Shown here: piece by piece, positions 7,723-10,501 of the stretch
How the letters are laid out: every line of letters begins with the position of its first letter
Numbering within the stretch: the first letter of the stretch is position 1
NCBI GenBank assembly: GCA_016463105.1
Contig: JAEMRY010000046.1
Span: 1 to 10,501, forward strand
DNA from: Ilumatobacteraceae bacterium
Lineage (GTDB): Bacteria > Actinomycetota > Acidimicrobiia > Acidimicrobiales > Ilumatobacteraceae
Direction: 5' to 3'
DNA length: 10,501 nt
Notes under the pieces: model-generated
The model's input: the letters and a program-made list of their open reading frames with translations, nothing else
Databases searched by the model: none
Told to the model about the DNA's origin: nothing
Position numbers and translations under genes: made by a program

Positions 7723-8747
7723 GTTTGATCGATGTGAATAGTTCGACAGTTGTTTTAGGTATTGAAACAAGTTGTGACGAAACGGCTGCTGCAATAGTGA
7801 TGGGTGGCAATGATGTTTTGTCTTCGGTTGTGGCATCGCAATTAGAGATTCACGCTCGGTTTGGTGGCGTTGTGCCAGAGATTGCAAGTCGTGCGCATCT
7901 TGAAGCACTCACACCGGTGATTAGTCAAGCAATACAGAAATCTGGTCTGAGTTTTGATCGTGTCGATGCAGTCGCCGCAACAGTCGGACCTGGTTTAATC
8001 GGCGCACTTTTGGTTGGTGTGTCTGCCGCCAAATCGCTGGCGCTTGTTTTAGATGTGCCATTTGTTGGCGTGAATCATCTTGAAGCTCATCTCTATGCAG
8101 CAATGTTGGATGACCCAAATGTTGAGTTTCCGTTACTCGTCTTGCTTGTTTCTGGTGGTAACACTTTGTTGGTTGAAGTTCGTGAACATGGCGTTTACCA
8201 AATAGTTGGTCAAACTCGTGACGATGCTGCTGGCGAAGCATTTGACAAAGTCGCAAGATTTCTTGATCTCGGTTACCCGGGTGGCCCGGCAATTGATGCG
8301 CAGGCGAAACTTGGCAATGCTGAAGCGATTAATTTTCCTCGTGCAATGCTTAATGACGGTTTAGATGTTTCTTTCAGCGGTTTAAAAACAGCAGTAATAA
8401 ATTATGTCCGCAAATTTCCGATGACACCAACGGCAGATGTTGCGGCATCGTTTCAAAGCGCAGTTGTAGATGTCTTAGTTGCCAAGACTTTGCGTGCCGC
8501 TGAGAATCTTGGCGCTCGAACAGTTGCAATTGGTGGCGGAGTTGCCGCAAATTCGCAGTTGCGTGATGAAATTTCTGCAGCATGTGCGCGCAAAGATTTT
8601 CATGTGGTGTTACCGTCATTGGCAATGTGTACAGACAATGCTGCGATGATTGCGTCTGCTGGTTGGCACCGTTTGCGCCTGACTGGGGCTACAAATCTTG
8701 ATGCCGGGGCATATCCGAATCTTGGGTTAACAGTGGCGCAAGTATGA
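7719..8747 (+). CDS. tsaD: tRNA N6-adenosine threonylcarbamoyltransferase TsaD
   Basis: TsaD is the catalytic subunit that transfers threonylcarbamoyl from its AMP adduct to tRNA A37. It has 342 residues, a typical length. The start is GTG at 7719, overlapping the rimI stop by four bases; a GTG five codons downstream (7734) is possible but lacks the coupling. GIETSCDETAAAIV at 14-27 is the opening ASKHA signature. His120 and His124 in NHLEAH, with Asp305 in CTDNAAM, form the metal site. VSGGNT at 144-149, DKVAR at 176-180, FSGLKTA at 219-225 and GGGVAAN at 272-278 follow in the family order. The stop overlaps dusB in ATGA. Confidence 0.96.
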   Translation: MSLIDVNSSTVVLGIETSCDETAAAIVMGGNDVLSSVVASQLEIHARFGGVVPEIASRAHLEALTPVISQAIQKSGLSFDRVDAVAATVGPGLIGALLVGVSAAKSLALVLDVPFVGVNHLEAHLYAAMLDDPNVEFPLLVLLVSGGNTLLVEVREHGVYQIVGQTRDDAAGEAFDKVARFLDLGYPGGPAIDAQAKLGNAEAINFPRAMLNDGLDVSFSGLKTAVINYVRKFPMTPTADVAASFQSAVVDVLVAKTLRAAENLGARTVAIGGGVAANSQLRDEISAACARKDFHVVLPSLAMCTDNAAMIASAGWHRLRLTGATNLDAGAYPNLGLTVAQV

Positions 8748-9892
8748 AGCAACTCGTAACTGCCAAACCGCTTCAACTCGGCGACCAAACTATTTGGCCG
8801 CCAGTTGTGCTTGCACCGATGGCTGGCGTGACCAATCAACCATTTCGCACACTGTGTCGCGAATTTGGACCGGGTCTCGTATACGTCAACGAAATGATCA
8901 TGGCTGCAGCGTTGGTTTACAAAAATCCAAAGACCGAGGCGATGATTGCGTTTGGCCCAGACGAGTCGTTTCGAAGTTTGCAACTTTATGGCAGTGACCC
9001 GACGATCATGGCAAATGCGATCACGCAACTTGGTCGACGCAACGCAGTTGATCACATCGATTTAAATTTTGGTTGCCCCGCACCAAAAGTGACTCGTCGC
9101 GGCGGTGGAGCGGCAGTGCCGCTGAAGAAAAATTTACTGCGTGAAATTGTCACGACTGCTGTTAAGACGGCTAACGCATTTGGCATTCCAGTTACTTGCA
9201 AATTTCGTATGGGCCTCAATGACGATTTGATGACGTTTATTCATACCGGCTTGATCTGTCAAGATGCTGGCGTGGCGGCGATTGCGTTGCATGCACGAAC
9301 GGCACAGCAACATTACGCACCGTTTGCCAGATGGGAAGCGATTACAGAATTGAAAAATGCTGTGACTGATATTCCAGTATTAGGCAACGGCGATATTTGG
9401 GAAGCCAACGACGCACAAGAGATGATGCGCATCACTGGATGTGACGGCGTTGTAATTGGTCGTGGCTGTCTGGGCAAGCCATGGTTGTTTCGTGACATGG
9501 TGGCGATGTTTAACGGCGAACCGATACCAGCAACGCCAAAACTTGGGTGGGTGCTTGATGTGATGTTGCGTCACGCAGTTGCACTTGAAGCTCACTTTCC
9601 GCCGGGTCGCGGTATTCGAGAGTTTCGCAAACATGCAGGCTGGTATTTAACTGGATATCCAGTTGGTGGCGAATTGCGAAAGCGGTTTAGTGAGGCTTCG
9701 AGTATCGCCGAGTTGCGAGAACTCAGCGCGTTGTGTGATGAGAACGCAGATATTGTCGAAGGCGGCGAGCGTTTTGTGCGAGGTCATAGCAATGGCCCAG
9801 TGAACATTGTCTTGCCACAAGGGTTTTTAGAAAACTTAGATGATCTTGTCGCGCCTGATGACGCAACTCTGACTCACATGAGTGGCGGCTGA
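8744..9892 (+). CDS. dusB: tRNA-dihydrouridine synthase, DusB type
   Basis: FMN- and NADPH-dependent enzyme that reduces uridine to dihydrouridine in tRNA. The TIM-barrel begins with LAPMAGVTNQPFR at about 23-35. Cys111 in NFGCPAPKV is the catalytic acid. The FMN and substrate residues appear in CKFRMG at 152-157, LHARTA at 182-187, NGDI at 215-218 and GRGCLGKPWLF at 239-249. The 382 residues exceed E. coli DusB by about 60. The excess is mostly a C-terminal tail after the helical domain (KHAGWYL onward), which I believe is common in actinobacterial members. The ATG at 8744 overlaps the tsaD stop, tying this second tRNA-modification gene to the t6A set. Which uridine it modifies cannot be read from sequence. 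Confidence 0.93.
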   Translation: MKQLVTAKPLQLGDQTIWPPVVLAPMAGVTNQPFRTLCREFGPGLVYVNEMIMAAALVYKNPKTEAMIAFGPDESFRSLQLYGSDPTIMANAITQLGRRNAVDHIDLNFGCPAPKVTRRGGGAAVPLKKNLLREIVTTAVKTANAFGIPVTCKFRMGLNDDLMTFIHTGLICQDAGVAAIALHARTAQQHYAPFARWEAITELKNAVTDIPVLGNGDIWEANDAQEMMRITGCDGVVIGRGCLGKPWLFRDMVAMFNGEPIPATPKLGWVLDVMLRHAVALEAHFPPGRGIREFRKHAGWYLTGYPVGGELRKRFSEASSIAELRELSALCDENADIVEGGERFVRGHSNGPVNIVLPQGFLENLDDLVAPDDATLTHMSGG

Positions 9893-9947
9893 CTAGTTTT
9901 TACTGACTAGTTTTGGCGTACTAGTTATTGACGACTGGCTTTTTGTG
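9892..9947 (+). repeat. Four degenerate 14-bp tandem units between dusB and maf
   Basis: Units begin at 9892, 9906, 9920 and 9934, exactly 14 bases apart. The first three start ACTAGTT, each containing the palindrome ACTAGT; the fourth starts ACTGGCT. TGACTAGTTTT occurs perfectly at 9890-9900 and 9904-9914. The first unit overlaps the dusB stop and the fourth ends on the GTG start of maf, so the array fills the whole spacer. It could be a slippage-born spacer or an operator-like array. Function unknown. Confidence 0.7.
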
Positions 9948-10501
9948 AGACCTGAAATAGTTTTGGCATCGCGGTCACCGCGTCGAAAAGATATTTTAGA
10001 AAAACTTAATTTGAGTTTTACTATTGATCCGCCAGATATTGATGAGTCACCATTAAAAAACGAATCACCAATCGATTATGTGCAGCGCATTGCAGCCGCT
10101 AAGGCTGACCTAGTCGCCAAGCGCCATGATCGGCAAACCATCGTGATTGCTGCAGACACGACAGTTGCATTAGATAATGAAATCTTTGGTCAACCACGAG
10201 ATTTAAATGAGGCGCGGTTGATGATCCAAAAATTATCTGGAAAGACTCACAGTGTTTTGACTGCAATTAGCGTGCGATTCGATGGAAAAATCGCAAACGC
10301 CGTCGACACAGCGAGCGTGAGAATGCGAGAAGTTACGAGTGAATTGCTCGAGTGGTATCTCGCCACGGGCGAGTCGTTGGGCAAGGCAGGCGGATATGCC
10401 GTGCAAGGGCATGGGGCTGCTTTGGTTGAAGATTTGACCGGAGAAATTGAGACTGTGATCGGTCTTTCTGTGGTGCTTTTAAGCAGGTTGTTAGGCGATC
10501 T
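9945..10501 (+). CDS. maf: Maf-like nucleotide pyrophosphatase, 3'-truncated by the window edge
   Basis: Maf/YhdE-family enzymes hydrolyse non-canonical or surplus nucleoside triphosphates to monophosphates and pyrophosphate. The frame stays open to the window end, giving 185 complete codons of an expected 190-210. Start GTG at 9945 is chosen because an in-frame TAG at 9894 limits the upstream side and the family signature LASRSPRR begins at residue 7. Other hallmarks are DIDES at 31-35, AADTTV at 69-74, LSGKTHSVLTA near 95-105 and GKAGGYAVQG further on. The usual (G/E)KP motif reads GQP (82-84). No Shine-Dalgarno sequence is seen. It lies 52 bases after dusB and may have its own transcript or be co-transcribed. 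Confidence 0.92.
   Translation, partial: MRPEIVLASRSPRRKDILEKLNLSFTIDPPDIDESPLKNESPIDYVQRIAAAKADLVAKRHDRQTIVIAADTTVALDNEIFGQPRDLNEARLMIQKLSGKTHSVLTAISVRFDGKIANAVDTASVRMREVTSELLEWYLATGESLGKAGGYAVQGHGAALVEDLTGEIETVIGLSVVLLSRLLGD

Noticed and set aside
8600..9055. A 151-codon open frame on the minus strand across the tsaD/dusB junction
   Set aside because: It lies opposite strongly conserved coding sequence on both sides, resembles no family I recognise and has no supporting start context. It is a shadow frame, like the other minus-strand frames here.
9928..9958. TTGACG at 9928-9933 as a -35 box with TGAAAT at 9953-9958 as a -10 box for maf
   Set aside because: The spacing is 19 bases, the -10 match is poor, and transcription would begin inside the maf coding region. 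TTGACG also falls within the 14-bp repeat pattern.

Overview
This window is an ordinary, densely packed bacterial housekeeping region: ten genes, all on the + strand, with no gap longer than about 50 bases. The gene order (glmM, glmS-like, acpS, alr, tsaE, tsaB, rimI, tsaD, then dusB and maf) resembles the glmM/glmS/alr/tsaEB-rimI-tsaD neighbourhood of Actinobacteria such as Mycobacterium. G+C looks close to half by eye, low for soil actinomycetes. Together with the very long GlmS-like protein, this suggests a mid-G+C actinobacterium, perhaps an aquatic Acidimicrobiia. That assignment is inference from memory, not from a search.

Layout: 1-942 is the 3' part of glmM, with its N-terminus outside the window. 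965-4384 encodes a 1139-residue GlmS-like protein, almost twice the usual length. 4399-4764 is acpS and 4780-5916 is alr. 5922-8747 is the tRNA t6A set tsaE, tsaB, rimI and tsaD. 8744-9892 is a dusB-type tRNA-dihydrouridine synthase. A 52-base spacer holding a degenerate 14-bp tandem repeat leads into maf (9945 to the window end, truncated).

How the genes fit together: the GlmS-like protein and GlmM would make glucosamine-6-phosphate and then glucosamine-1-phosphate for UDP-GlcNAc, and Alr supplies D-alanine, so both ends of peptidoglycan precursor synthesis are represented. AcpS activates acyl carrier protein. TsaE, TsaB and TsaD form the t6A37 machinery with embedded RimI, and DusB adds a second tRNA modification. 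Spacing is 5 bases for alr/tsaE and tsaE/tsaB. tsaB/rimI, rimI/tsaD and tsaD/dusB overlap by 4 bases, so 5922-9892 is very probably one translationally coupled unit. I saw no tRNA, rRNA, CRISPR array, insertion sequence, clear rho-independent terminator or convincing promoter.

The part most worth a second look is the GlmS-like protein. Its glutaminase and two SIS domains keep most catalytic residues. However, it has a large helical insertion directly after the N-terminal Cys strand and a second insertion before the HTRWA motif. No lysine lies where the GlmS C-tail normally supplies one. A lookalike of the GlmS C-tail (AKTVTV) sits about 110 residues further on, followed by roughly 195 residues I do not recognise.
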